From assembly GCA_023935145.1 (NCBI GenBank), contig CM043697.1, positions 60,078,001 to 60,142,000 on the forward strand: DNA of 64,000 bases, written 5' to 3'. Made by a program: the position numbers and the translations under genes. Below are positions 21,840 to 33,939 of this stretch, piece by piece. The notes below the pieces were generated by a model that was given only the letters and a program-made list of their open reading frames with translations, did no database searches and was not told the origin of the DNA. Every line of letters starts with the position of its first letter. Within the stretch, counting starts at the first letter, position 1. This stretch comes from Bretschneidera sinensis (lineage: Eukaryota; Streptophyta; Magnoliopsida; Brassicales; Akaniaceae).

Positions 21840-22690
21840 AAAATATGACCCAAAACTATAAATGTTGTTTTATAGGTTATGCTAAAAATATTAATGCAAG
21901 TTGTTTTATAGGTTATGCTAAAAATATTAATGCAAACAAGTTCTTAGTAATAAACTCTAAAATAAGTGAAATATCCAATAACACAATAATAGAATCTAGA
22001 GATACAAAATATTATAAGGATATATTTCTTTATAAAATTAAGGTTCTGGTTCAACCTTTTAAGATTTAACTAATTGAGGACATATTTTCTAGCTCATCCC
22101 TAGGAAATAAATCTGAAACTCATTTTGAACCTAAAAGAAGTAAGAGGGCTAGAATTGAAAAGAATTGTGGAGTTGCACCTTTTTGGAATGAAGTTATTGC
22201 TAATGAATTTAAAGCAATAAAAGAGGATACTACTTAATTTTTATTAGACTTATCTCCCGGGAGTAACCTTATAAGTTATAAGTAGGTTTTCAAGGAAAAC
22301 CATATGGAAGTACTATGGAGGCTGCATTAATAGATCTAGATACAACTTGTATAGAGGCTAAGCGGTTAAAAAAAATTGTTGAATGATGTTTTTATCGTGA
22401 ACAAACTTGTGCCCTCCATACATATACATTGTGATTATAAAGTTGTATAGATCTTATACGAAAATCTCATTCTAATAAGAAATAAATAGACATATTCAAG
22501 TGAAATATAACTCCGTCAGAGGATTGTTGAGTAGAAGTGTTATATCTCTGGAGTTTGTAAGATATAAAAGGAATATAGTTGACAACTTGATTAAAAGTCT
22601 AACCATGAGGGGTATATTTTTTACATCAAGGGGGATGTGCTTAGCCTACAGGGAGTCACCAACAGGGGTAACCAAACCTTTGTGATCGGA
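21840..22690 (+). pseudogene. Copia-1 pol remnants (integrase/RT linker and RNase H end)
   Basis: At 21845-22069 the frame carries CCFIGYAKNINA followed by NTIIESRDTKYYKD, the linker between integrase and reverse transcriptase in one plant Copia group. A 36-bp duplication repeats CFIGYAKNINA in frame. After many stops, 22500-22685 shows the RNase H end (RSVISLEFVRYKRNIVDNLIKSL and RGIFFTSRGM). The reverse transcriptase core is missing, so the interior has lost a large part. Confidence 0.8.
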
Positions 22691-23254
22691 GATCCCATGA
22701 AGAAGGTTCAATGAGTAGAAACAGCCTACAACATGTGACTCATTTTTAGTACTACTTTTGAGGAGCAATCTATATGAGAGCATCTCTTTCTCATCCCTAA
22801 GGTGATAGCGCTTATTAGTGTGATGTTCAGGATTGGTATTTACCATTAATGAGACCGAAGTGGATATTTTCGAGAGGTACTTGTCACACATACCCTTAGA
22901 CGCTCACCTAAGTGAGAGTTGTCATGAGGCCGTGACTATGAGATTAGGCTATTCCTTAGAGACTCTCATGAGAATAGAGATAAGAGCGCATGGCCATTAA
23001 TAACGCTAACCCGCGAATCTAAATCAAGTACTATGTATGACTTGTTGAAGTCTGATCAAGGGACCTAATTTAAGGTGTAGTCAATTATGACTCCGTCAGA
23101 TGAATACTATCAACACTAAGTGTAGGCTCAAGTCCTGAAGACTCATCTACCTATTGCACAGTACTAGAGTTGCCCTTATATACTTTCTGTATTCATTTCA
23201 TTTCATTTTGTTTTGTTTATTTTGAGTTTCAATATTTTAAAACTTGTGGGGGAT
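22691..23254 (+). other. Copia-1 3' noncoding region and polypurine tract
   Basis: A non-coding stretch typical of the 3' end of this Copia group (blocks such as CCTTAGACGCTCACCTAAGT and GTCATGAGGCCGTG) leads to the purine tract TTGTGGGGGAT next to the LTR. Confidence 0.65.
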
Positions 23255-23949
23255 TGTTAGAAAGTTTTTAAATTTCTCACAATTATTCATGGCATTCAAA
23301 TGTTTTTTTAATAGCCATTATTTGGTCATTTTAATATAATAATAAAATTGAGAGTTACACATTTTGTAACTATCAAATGGCTTTTTAATAGCCAATATTT
23401 AGCTATTTTAATATCGCCAATAAATTGAGAGTTAGAAAATTTTTATTAATCTCAATAAATTGAGAGTTATAAATTTTGTAATTATTTTTAATTTTTAATT
23501 TTGAATTAAATTTTAGGTTCATTTGTACCTATAAATATCAAGCTTTTCAAGATCTTAAAACACACAATTTTCAGATTCTTCCTTATTTTCTATTTTCTAC
23601 TTTCTATATATTTATGTTTTTGGGAAGCCTTGATCGGGTCGGATCACCCTACTTGCTTTCTAGTGGATGTGCACATTGTAGGAGGCAAAACTGCGAGCAA
23701 CTGAGTTTTATCTTGGAGCCGATCTTAGCCCTTTATACCTACACGTAGGGAGGCTATAATAGTTTTAGGACAATGGCTTTTCGCGACTCAAAGACCAACT
23801 CCTTCTGTTTTCTCTATTTTATTTTATTATACAATATTGTTTAATATCATATATTTATATTGTGTTAAAATTATTTTGATTTCTACAAGCATATATTTTG
23901 AAATTGTCTATTTAGTTTTTATCACCAATTATATAAAAATTTTCCAACA
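23255..23949 (+). repeat. Copia-1 3' LTR
   Basis: It starts TGTTAGAAAGTTTTTAAATT right after the purine tract and ends TTTTCCAACA, giving a 695-bp LTR with TG/CA ends. Confidence 0.85.
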
Positions 23950-24100
23950 GCTCCTTCCATAAATTTCATTGAGTATGATACTCGGCATAATTGGGAAAAT
24001 ATACTATAAAATTTGTTTTCTCATGCCAAGATCCTAACATTTTTGGGTTGTTAGGGCTAATTAAGCACACGGGATTTCAACATGCACCCTTGAACATACA

Positions 24101-24399
24101 CTTTTCCTGACTAGAGTGATAACTAAGCGGTGCTGACATGGCACTTATGTGACGATGATGTGTAGCTTAGGTTGTGATGATGTGGTGCATAGGTGGCACC
24201 GACGTGACGATAACTGGGTGCTTAGGGAATCATTATATAATTATATTTTATATGTATTTCAACTATATTTGCTTTAAGAATTGATGAATTACATCAATAT
24301 TTTGTTCAATTAGTTTGGACTGATGGAATATATAGACACACACTCATTTCTTTTTTTTTTCTTTTTATTAGAGACATTCTAACAAAAAATGATTGTTTA
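24101..24399. other. Spacer with GTGACG/GTGGCAC-type repeats, then the Copia-2 left flank
   Basis: 24115-24230 contains loosely repeated TGACATGGCAC / GTGACGAT / GTGGCACC blocks. 24348-24399 is the left half of the dispersed segment also seen at 8585-8745. No gene is seen. Confidence 0.5.
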
Positions 24400-25287
24400 T
24401 GTTGGAAATCAACTTGACAAGATGCCCAGGTGGTGATCTTCCAAAAACCTAAGTCTAGAATGACTTGTACTGCAATGAAACAGCAAACGAAAGCAAGAAA
24501 GAGAAGAACACAAGCGATTTGTTATCGAGGTTCGGCAATAGCCTACGTCCCTATGAGTTCACCTGAACTCTCTGTACTAATCAATGGTTCTTTTACAATC
24601 ACAGCAACCCCTCTCCAAGAAGCCTAAGTTCTTGAAGAAACAAAGAAGAAGAAGAAACAAAAACTGATAAGAACTAACCCTAGAATTTTCCCAAGAAAAT
24701 TCCTTTTACAAGCCCTTCAATCCCCTTTTTATTCTACTCACTCTTCTAAACAACCAACCTTACAAATGAGTCTATCTTGTTTTGTGTCTTTGCACTCTTT
24801 ACAATTCTCTCACTTTTGATCACAAGTTATGTCACATTGTTGTTAAGAATGAAGCTAGGTGACCTTTTATATAGTGCACAAACTTCTTGTCCAATCTTGA
24901 GTGTCATTCTCCACCCTTAGATCTAGATGAACAATCAACCATGACCTTTGATCATTCCTTAGTCAAGCTATGCATTTTAGACATGTCTCACGAACCATGG
25001 AAGAGGTTTACACATGTGTGCATCAGTGTGCCTGGCACCAGGGCAGATCACACTTCCTCAAGGTTCTGGGCACCGCGACCTTGGGTAGGGGCTCTGCGGC
25101 CTGGCCTCTTCCTCCAGCATTTCACCTTCTGGGCGCCACATCTTAGGAAGAGCAGGGCCGTGGCCTGACCTGATGCACACACCTTTTTCTAGCTTTGTGC
25201 CGAGGCACACTCTAAGTGTGCTGAGGCTTCAATGACTTGATGCTTGACCTCTTCCAACCTTGTTCAAACCTTAGACAAACACTAACA
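24400..25287 (-). repeat. Copia-2 3' LTR
   Basis: 888 bp, written here as TGTTGGAAATC...CACTAACA. It aligns with 29667-30562 and with the Copia-3 LTRs. Short frames through its GC-rich middle are not genes. Confidence 0.9.
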
Positions 25288-25439
25288 ATCTCTACATTTG
25301 TCTAAGTGTTTAAACACAAACCATTGTGCAGAGAACTTCAGGATCCAAACACATATTGAGTCATCAATCAACTAACTCCAATCCTAAGTAGCCCAAGGTA
25401 ATGATTGAACTTACTTAGGGGTAGAACCTTGGTGCCTAA

Positions 25440-28400
25440 ATTTGCAGGAGTTTCCTCTATGGCTACCTTGTCCACATGAATGCATCATTCCGTAACATTT
25501 TCTTGAATGAAATGATACCAAACATCTATGTGCTTTGTCCTCTCATGGAACACCGGATTTTTACACAAGTGCAATGCACTTTGACTATCCGAAAACACCA
25601 TAACTTGCTCTTTTAGGACCTTCAACTCTTCCAACAACCCTTTGCACCACATAGCCTCCTTGATGGCTTCCGTAGCCGCTATGTACTCAGCCTCGGTTGT
25701 TAAGACTGCTACCATCGGTTGCAACTGAGCCTTCCAACTTACATAACATCCATTTAAGTTGAAGAAGTAGAAGGTAATCAATCTTCTTTTATCCAGGTCT
25801 GCTCCATAGTCCGAATCCACATAACCCTCAAGATAGATTGACTTACCTCTCTTCTCATAAATCAGCCCCACTTCTGCGCTTCTCTTCAAGTACTTCAGCA
25901 ACCACTACATCCCAAGCCAATGCTCATTTTAGAGATTACTCATAAACCTGCTGAGAACACTTATTGCATGAGCAATATCAGGTCTAGTGCTTACTATGGT
26001 GAACATTACAGAACCAACCGCACTAGAGTAGGGGACCTTTTCCATTTCTTTCTTCTCTGCCTCTGTTCTCGGACATTGATCTCTGGAGAACTTGAAATGA
26101 CCACCAAGAGGAACCTTCACTGGTTTGCTATCTTCCATAGAGAACTTAGATATCATCTTCTCTATGTAGGAATTTTAAGAGATCTTCAATTTGTTTCTCT
26201 CCCTTCTCGGATGATACACATCCCAAGGATCTTCTATGCATGGCCAAGATCCTTTATCATAAACTCCTCATTGAGTTAAGCCTTCAATTTTCTTATCTTT
26301 TCCATGCTGCTCCCTACCAGCAACATATCATCAACATAGATCAGGATGATCACCACTTCCTCCACCTTCTGCCCCTTGTAGTACAAGCACGAATCATAGT
26401 AGCTCCTCATGAAACCCAAGCTGATTATAAAAGAATCAAACCTTTTATTCTATTGCCGAGGTGATTGCTTCAGGCCATAGAGAGATTTTTTCAATTTGCA
26501 CACCAACTCTCCCTGCCTTCTTTCTTCTTAGCCTTTGGGTTGCCTCATGTAGATGGTCTCATCAAGCCCTCCATGTAAGAACGTTGTCTTCACATCCATT
26601 TGCTCAATTTCTCAATCAAATTGGACCACCATTGCCAATACTATCTGTATCGTCTTGTACTTCACAACCGGTGAGAAGATTTCGGTGAAATCTATGCTTT
26701 CTTTTTATGTGAACTCCTTTGCCACTAGTCTAGCTTTATACCAGACTTCATCTCCTGGAGTATTCCCTTCTTTGATCTTGTAGATCCATCTATAATCCAT
26801 AACTATCTGTTTTTCTGGTTTGGGCACCAATACCCAAGAGTTTTTCTTCCTTAAAGAATCCATTTTTTCCTCCATAGCTAGCTGCCACTTTGACGAATCC
26901 TTACACTTTATAGCTTCCATGTAGGTTTCTGGTTCAACCATTCATTTTTCTGTCCAAGGAGTTGCTACATTAGCATCCGTAAACCCATATATCAAAGGTA
27001 GTCTAACCACCCTCTTTTCCTGGTCTCTTGTGAGCTGGTAGTCATTCTGACTTGCTGCATCAACCTCTTCGAGTTCAGCCTCCTCTTGAGTGTCTTGAGC
27101 ATGGCCTTCATCAATGGGCTCTACCTGGTCCGAACCCTCTTGCCTTCTTTACTCTACCTGAACCGAATTCTCCTTGATGCGATGCTCCACAAATTTCGAA
27201 TTGGTTTGCTCACTAGCCCCTGCAGGGTTAATTTTCTCCAAGTAGGGAAATAAAAATTCCTTAAAAACAACATCCTTACTTATAATGAGTTTCATTCCTT
27301 TAGGTTTTAAGGACCATAACCTATATCCCTTAATCCCATCACCGTACCCTAGAAACACACATTTTCTAGACCTTGGGTTAAGTTTATCATCATTTTGAAG
27401 TGCAAATGCAGCACACCCAAAAGTCCTAAGGTTGTTCAACTCAGAGGGTTTCCCACTCCACATCTCCATGGGGGTCTTGAGCTCTACAGCTCTAGAGGGT
27501 GATCTATTTACCAAGTATGCAGCAGTAGACACAGCTTCCCTCAAAAAATATTTTGGTAAACCAGATCCTATTAACATGCACCTAACTTTTTCCATAAGAG
27601 TCCTATTCATTCGCTCAGAAACTCCATTTTTCTGAGGTGTTTTTGCAACCGTTCTATGCCTTAGAATGCCATTTAATTCACAGAATTTATCAAAATCCTT
27701 ATTACAAAATTCTAAGCCATTATCGGTTCGTAAAGCCTTAACTACCCTACCTGTATGAGTCTCTAGCAACTTTTTCCACACAATAAATTTATTCAATGCA
27801 TCTGATTTATTTTTACGTAAATAAACCCAAATCTTTCTTGAATAATCATCAATTAAAGACAGAAAGTAAAAGTTACCTCCCCGTGTTGGTGTTCTTGCTG
27901 GTCCCCAAAGGTCCGAATGAATGTAGTCAAGAATCCCCTTAGATTTGTGCACTCCGGTGTTGAAGCTGACCTGGTGTTGCTTCCCAAGAATGTATCGCTC
28001 GCAGAAATCCAATTTATCTACTTTGTCTCCTCCAAGTAGACCATCCTTGCTAAGAATTTGCAGGCACTCTTCGTTCATATGTCCCAAGCGAGTGTGCTAA
28101 CGTGCTGCCTTATCCATCTCAGCCATCAAGCTTACTGCTTGATCCTTGATTTCTATCTCTTCGATCATCTCATAGAGTCCATCTTTTATTGCTGCTTTGA
28201 TCACTACCAAAGATCCCTTGGTCACCTTGATCTTTCATCCCTCTGCTTTGTATGTAGACCCCATGGAATCTATCTGCCCTAATGAGATCAAATTCCTCTT
28301 TAAATCTGGAAGATACCTCACATTCCGCAGCAGCCTTGTGACTCCATCAAACATCCTCAACTGGATGTCTCCAATCCCTCTTACTTGGCAAAAAGTGTCA

Positions 28401-29386
28401 TTTCCCAAGAAAACCTTTCCATCATTGGTTTCCTGGAAATTCTTGAACTATTCCTTGTGAGGGCACATATGATAAGTGCACCTGGAATCTAGAATCTACT
28501 TTTCGCTACCTTGCCTCTTGCTCACATTTGAGCACACAACAAGAACATCATTTTGCTGTTCTCCTTGGGCAACTAAAGCCTCTCCATTGTTGGTATGACT
28601 TCTCCCTCTCTCATCCTACAACCTCTTCTTGCAATCTTTCTTGAAGTGACCCTTCTTATTGCAGTAGAAGCACCTCTTTCTTCCAAATCTTGGTTTGGAA
28701 TGTGCTCTCCCATGGCTCTACCCTCTACCTCTTGATTTCTCCCAGTAGTTGCTATGAATGCTACTACCATTCCGATTTGCTGACCTTCCTCTAATGAACA
28801 ACCCTTCTCCACTTGATGTTTCCCTCATCTTGGCTTTAAAATCATGAGCCCTTATGGCATTGATCACAATCTCCTTGGTTAAAGTATCTCTTCCATACTC
28901 AATAGCATTAATCAAATTATCAAAACAATCTGGAAGAGAATTTAACAAAATAACAGCCAATTGTTCATCCAGGAATTTAATACTACAACTAGCCAAATCT
29001 TGAACTGGTTTATTAAAGACATCAAGATTATCTTACAACTCCTTATTAGGATCCATTTTAAAAGAAAAGATTATTTTAAGAAGATAAATCTTGCTAGGGA
29101 GAGTTTTGGTAAGAAACAACTCATCTAGTTTCTTCTATATGATAGCAGGATCTTCCGAGTCTCTGCACTCCTTTATGACACTATTCAATATGTGTAGGAA
29201 GATGGTGCTGTATGCCATCTTCTTCATCTCTATCCGCTGGTCCTCTATGATACTTGCTGGAAAAGCATCATCTTCTCCAATAGCCAAGTGCACCTTTTGT
29301 TGCATAAGAACAACTTTAATCTTCCGCTTCCACAGGGAAAAATCTCCTTTTCCATCAAACTTCTCAACAACGAAATTTGAACCCAT
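25440..29386 (-). pseudogene. Copia-2 gag-pol, broken
   Basis: Gag starts with the ATG at 29386-29384 (MGSNFVVEKFDGKGDFSLW) and runs to about 28500 with an LNSLPDCFDNLINAIEYGRD block. A zinc-knuckle region sits near 28640. Integrase (28087-27149) has DLWGPARTPTRGG, the LIDDYSRK block, RTDNGLEF and NGVSERMNRTL. The start of RT (26941-26705) has the WVLVPKPEKQ and WIYKIKEG blocks. The end of RT and the RNase H (26156-25485) have AVGSVMF, DSDYGADLDKR, TTEAEYIAATEA and RTKHIDVWYHF. Stops and frameshifts separate these pieces. Confidence 0.92.
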
Positions 29387-29620
29387 TTTGTGGAGAAGAT
29401 CCCAGATTTGTGCAGCACCCACAAATGCTTTCCAACTTCTTCTAAACCTCAAGAACATGATCGAAGATTAATCTCAACACCGTTCTTGAATCAACCTCAA
29501 GAACACGATATGATCTTGATCTTTACTCCGTTCTTGAATCACCCAAGAAGTTTGTTCTTTGATTCTTGGAGTCTTAACTTTGTCACCTTCTTGTTCTTGC
29601 TCCGATACTCGCTCACCAAA

Positions 29621-29665
29621 GCTCTGATACCACTGTTGGTGGTATCTCTTCCAGCTCTGATACCA
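29621..29665 (-). other. Copia-2 primer-binding site with an upstream duplicate
   Basis: On the minus strand TGGTATCAGAGC lies next to the 5' LTR (29654-29665). A second exact TGGTATCAGAGC occurs in the leader at 29621-29632. The site pairs with initiator methionine tRNA. Confidence 0.75.
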
Positions 29666-29666
29666 C

Positions 29667-30562
29667 TATTGGAAATCACCTTGACAAGATGCCCAGGTGG
29701 TGATCTTCTAAACACCCAAGTCTAGAATGACTTGTACTGAAATGAAATAACAAATGAAAGCAAGAAAAAGAAGAACACAAGCGATTTGCTATCGAGGTTC
29801 GCCAATAGTCTACGTCCCCGTGAGTTCACCTGAACTCTCTGCATTAATCAATGGTTCTTTTACAATCACAACAACCCCTCTCCAAGAAGCCTAAGTTCTT
29901 GAAGAAACAAAGAAGAAGAAGAAACAGAAAGTGATAAGAACTAACCCTGGAATTTTCCCAATAAAATTCCCTTTACAAGCCCTTTAATCCCCTTTCTATT
30001 CTACTCACTCTTCTAAACAACCAGCCTTACAAATGAGTCTCTCTTGTTTTGTGTCTTTACACTCTTTACAATTCTCTCACTTTTGATCATAAGTTATGTC
30101 ACATTGTTGTTAAGAATGAAGCTAGGTGACTCTTTATATAGTGCACTAACTTCTTGTCCAATCTTGAGTGTCATTCTCCACCCTTAGATCTAGATGAACA
30201 ATCAACCATGGAATTTGATCATTCCTTAGTCAAGCTATGCATTTTGGACATGTCTCACGAAACATGGAAGAGGTTTACACATGTGTGTATCAGTGTGCCT
30301 GGCACCGCGGCCTAGAACAGGAGGCGTCGTGGCCCAGGGTAGATCACACTTCCTCAAGGTTCTGGGCACTGCGGCCTTGGGTAGGGGGGACCGTGGCCTG
30401 GCCTCCTCCTCCAGCATTCCACCTTCTGGGCACCGTGGCCTGGGAAGAGCAGGGCGCGGCCTGACCTGATGCACATACCGTTTTTCAGCTTTGTGCTGAG
30501 GCTTCAATGACTTGATGCTTGACCTCTTCCAACCTTGTTCAAACCTTAGACATATACCAATA
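29667..30562 (-). repeat. Copia-2 5' LTR
   Basis: 896 bp, from TATTGGAAATCACC to GACATATACCAATA in window orientation. Terminal TG/CA are slightly mutated. Confidence 0.88.
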
Positions 30563-30689
30563 GTTTCTATCTAAAAGGTCAATTTAGTATTTAAATATTT
30601 TAGGAGTATGTTTCTTTTTAATACTTTTTAGTTGAAAAAATCGTTTGTTCTCGTGAAAGTATTTTTTTGGACTTCGAGTATCTCCTGGG

Positions 30690-31080
30690 TGAAAGGCGGA
30701 TCTTTTGAGCTAAGATTATCGAGGATGTTGGTGTTCCTTGCCCTAAAGGCTTCATTTATTCTTTAGTCCATGTCCTCCAATATTTTATCCAAATTAGTGC
30801 GATTTCTGGATGTTGAGAAGTTTCTAGACCTTCCTTTGGTGTGCTAGGAGGACCTGGTGGTTGACTAACATCCTACGGATTGATGGCCCTCGCGAGGGGT
30901 CCTTTAGCAAGGGTTCCGTTGTGAGAGAGGCAGAGTCATGGGGTGACCAACTCTTCCCTTTACCTTGGCGGCGAGATCAGTGACATGCTTGGTGAGTTCC
31001 TGGAACTGTTGATGAATCTGAGGGATAGTAAGGTGCGAATCAGGGAGAATTTCTAGATTCTCTTAATGCCCGAGTTTTAC
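30690..31080 (-). pseudogene. Gypsy gag-like scrap
   Basis: On the minus strand I can read DPPFTQEIL and a short upstream heptad-like stretch (HQQFQELTKHVTDLAAKV). This looks like the start of the capsid region in plant Ty3/gypsy gag proteins. Stops interrupt it and no pol is attached. The assignment is tentative. Confidence 0.4.
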
Positions 31081-31116
31081 CGTATTCGGGTGAGGATCAT
31101 GTATATGAATCAAAGA

Positions 31117-31168
31117 TTGCTATTTCTAACATAGAATTAATCGCTTACCCCCAACAGAGAAAAAAAAA
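31117..31168 (-). pseudogene. Inverted scrap matching pectin acetylesterase intron 4
   Basis: This is the reverse complement of 13771-13820 with about two mismatches. It directly abuts, in opposite orientation, the forward intron 4 sequence that starts near 31170. Confidence 0.75.
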
Positions 31169-31169
31169 C

Positions 31170-31858
31170 GATGATGTCAACTTAGGAAGTGTACTTTTAG
31201 CTTATTAAAGTTATTATTTCAGCTGTCTTTCTTAATTATTTCATTAAACACAATTCAATTAAGAATAAAATTACGCTGGATCAACTTCTAATTTCTTGTT
31301 CTTCAAATGCATGTTCACATGTTAAAAATAAATTATTATTTTCAGGCTGCGCAACTGCAATTCAGAGGACAACATATATGGTTAGCTGCAATGGAAGATT
31401 TAATGGCAAAGGGCATGCGCCATGCCAATAAGGTGTTATGCTTGTCATGCTTTGGATCTCCTTTTTCCTCCTTCCCAATCTTACTTTTCATTCAAAAAGT
31501 TAAGTGTCTATCAGGCTCTTCTCTCTTGGTACTCTACTGGGGTCTAGCGTCAATTTTACACTCTGATGAGTTTAGGAACTTGTTTCCAAGAATTACTAAA
31601 GTTAAGTGCCTGAGTGATGTTGGCTTATTCCTAGATGCGTAAATGCTAATTTACTAATTTTCTTTCATGCTTTTGGTGTTTTGTGCTTTACTGCCATATG
31701 GAATTGTTACTTTTCTCCTTAACTTAGTTCTTACTTTTTTATTGATTGGCTGTCTTGTCTTTAACTGAAGGGTTGATGTATCTGGTGGGCGCACCCTCAA
31801 GAATTTATATGGTGGTGTGCTAGGGTTGTAGGTAGGGTGCTGATATTAAAATTTTGAA
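31170..31858 (+). pseudogene. Pectin acetylesterase pseudogene, exons 5-7
   Basis: Forward copy of the intron 4 to intron 7 region of the intact gene. Exon 5' (31346-31432) is open but changed at conserved sites (RGQHIW, MRHANK). Exon 6' (31515-31638) is one base shorter, and the catalytic GCSAGG has become a WYSTG stretch followed by a stop. Exon 7' (31771-31831) ends in TAG instead of the Gln codon CAG. Splice sites here still look usable. The copy is then cut by Copia-3. Confidence 0.93.
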
Positions 31859-32773
31859 CCAGGTTGGAAGAGGTCAAGCATCAAGTCTTTGAAGCCTCAG
31901 CACACTAGGAGTGTGCCTCAGCACAAAGCTAGAAAAAGGTGTGTGCATCAGGTCAGGCCGCGACCCTGCTCTTCCCAGGTTGCGGCACCCAGAAGGTGGA
32001 GTACTAGAGGAGGAGGCCAAGCGATGACGGCCCCTACCCAAGGCCGTGGCAGCCCCTACCCAAGGCCGCTGCGCCCAGAACCTTGAGGAATTGTGATCTG
32101 CCCTGGGCCACGGCGCCCCCTATTCTAAGCTGCAGCTCTAGGCACACTAATGCACACATGTGTAAACCTCTTCCATGGTTCGTGAGACATGTCTAAAATG
32201 CACAGCTTAACTAAGGAATGATCAAAGGCTATGTCTAATTGGTCATTAAGATCTAAGGGTGGAGAATGACACTCAAGATTGGATAGGAAGTTGGTGCACT
32301 ATATAAAGAGTCACCTAGCTTCATTCTGAAGAATAATGTGGCATAACTTGTGATCAAAAGTGAGAGAATTGTAAAGAGTGCAAAGACACAAAACAAGAGA
32401 GACTTATTTGTATGGCTGGTTGTTTAGAAGAGTGAGTAGAATAGAAAGGGGATTGAAGGGCTTGTAAAGGGAATTTTCTTGGGAAAATTCTAGGGTTAGT
32501 TCTCATCACTTTCTGTTTCTTCTTCTTCTTTGTTTCTTCAAGAACTTAGGCTTCTTGGAGAGGGGTTGCTGTGATTGTAAACGAACCATTGATTAGTACA
32601 GAGAGTTTATATGAACTCACGGGGACGTAGACTATTGCCGAACCTCGATAACAAATCGCTTGTGTTCTTTTCTTTCTTGCTCTCGTTTGCTGTTTCATTT
32701 CATTACAAGTCATTCTAGACTCTGGTGTTTGGAAGATCATCACCTGGGCATCTTGTCAAGGTGATTTCCAATA
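31853..32773 (+). repeat. Copia-3 5' LTR (5' end deleted)
   Basis: It aligns with 37131-38026 from GGTTGGAAGAGG onward and ends GATTTCCAATA. The TGTTGGTATTTGTC start is missing. The junction falls in the shared TTTGAA. Confidence 0.88.
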
Positions 32774-32774
32774 G

Positions 32775-32861
32775 TGGTATCAGAGCTAGAGGAGATACCA
32801 CACCAGTGGTATCAAAGCTTGCACAGCTGGGTGTCAGAGCAAGAATAGAAGGTATCAGAGC
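32775..32861 (+). other. Copia-3 primer-binding site with repeated relatives
   Basis: TGGTATCAGAGC at 32775-32786 is the expected site. Similar TGGTATCAAAGC (32807-32818), GTGTCAGAGC (32831-32840) and GGTATCAGAGC (32851-32861) follow within 80 bp. Confidence 0.7.
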
Positions 32862-33050
32862 AAGACTCCAAGAATCAAAGAACAAACTTCTTGGGTGATT
32901 CAAGAACGGAGTAAAGATCAAGATCAGATCATGTTCTTGAGGTTGATTCAAGAATGGTATTGAGATCAATCTTTGATCGTGTTCTTGAGGTTCAGAAGAA
33001 GTTGAAAAGTATTTGTGGGTGCTGCAAATATCTGGGATCATCTCTGCAAG

Positions 33051-33915
33051 ATGGGTTCAAATTTCATTGTTGAGAAGTTTGATGGAAAGGGAGGTTTTTC
33101 CCTATGGAAGCAAAAGATCAAGGCTGTTCTTATGCAATAGAAGGTGGACTTGGCTATTGGAGAAGATGATGCTTTTCCAGCAAGTATCACGGAGGACCAG
33201 CGGATTGAGATGAAGAAGATGGCTTACAACACCATTTTCTTGCACATGTCGGATAGTGTCACAAGGGAGTGCAGAGACTCGGAAGATCCTGCTGTCATAT
33301 GGAAGAAACTAGATGAGTTGTTTCTTACCAAAACTCTCCCTAACAAGATTTATCTTCTTAAAAGAATCTTTGCTTTTAAAATGGACCCTAATAAAGAGTT
33401 TCAAGATAATCTTGATGTCTTTAATAAGCTAGTTCAAGATTTAGCTAGTTGTAATATTAAATTCTCGGATGAACAATTGACTGTTATGTTATTAAATTCT
33501 CTTCCTGATTGTTTTGATAGTTTAATTAATGCAATTGAATATGGAAGAGATACACTAACCAAAGAAATTGTGGTCAATGCTATAAAGGCTCATGATTTCA
33601 AAGCCAAGAGTAGGGAGGCATCAAGTGGGGAAGGGTTATTCGTAAGAAGAAGGCCAGCAACTCGGAATGGCAGTAGCAACCATAGCAACTATCGGGAGAA
33701 ATCCAGAGGTAGATAGCAGAGCCATTAGAGAGCACATTCTAAACCAAGATTTGAAGGAAAGAGGTATTTCTACTGCAACAAGGAGGGTCACTTCAAGAAA
33801 GATTGCAAGAAGAGGTTATGGGATGAGAGAAGGAGAAGCCATGCCAACAATGGAGAGATTTCAATTGCCAAAGGAGAATAGCAAGATAATGTTCTTGTTG
33901 TGTGCTCAAATGTGA
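33051..33915 (+). pseudogene. Copia-3 gag, broken
   Basis: It starts MGSNFIVEKFDGKGGFSLW and meets a TAG near 33137. The long frame at 33144-33716 carries TKTLPNKIYLLKRIFAFKM and LLNSLPDCFDSLINAIEYGR, typical of Copia gag (UBN2 type). A frameshift near 33710 separates the basic zinc-knuckle region, whose Cys and His codons lie in another frame around 33760-33820. Confidence 0.9.
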
Positions 33916-33939
33916 GCAGGAGGCAAGGCAGTGAGAAGT

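Larger units (their letters stand above)
17666..23949 (+). mobile_element. Copia-1 LTR retrotransposon, degenerate
   Basis: Two related LTRs flank a decayed interior: a 5' LTR shortened at its start (17666 to about 18243) and a complete 3' LTR (23255-23949). A primer-binding-like TGGTATCATAAA follows the first and a GTGGGGGA purine tract precedes the second. The pol remnants are Ty1/Copia type. The left junction lost about the first 120-130 bp of LTR together with some target sequence. A non-autonomous hAT (19412-21064) is nested inside. Confidence 0.85.
24400..30562 (-). mobile_element. Copia-2 LTR retrotransposon
   Basis: Structure on the minus strand: 5' LTR 29667-30562, primer site 29654-29665, gag, protease, integrase, RT, RNase H, purine tract, 3' LTR 24400-25287. 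Flanks GTTTA (24395-24399) and GTTTC (30563-30567) are a near-perfect 5-bp target duplication. A paralogous empty site at 8585-8745 supports these limits. It is the same family as Copia-3, in opposite orientation. Several stops and shifts interrupt the coding region. Confidence 0.92.

Noticed and set aside
30235..30507. GC-rich open frames in the Copia-2/3 LTRs (also 24887-25168, 31889-32086, 37210-37467)
   Set aside because: Same LTR segment in several copies, readable on both strands because of its base composition. Frames are not conserved.
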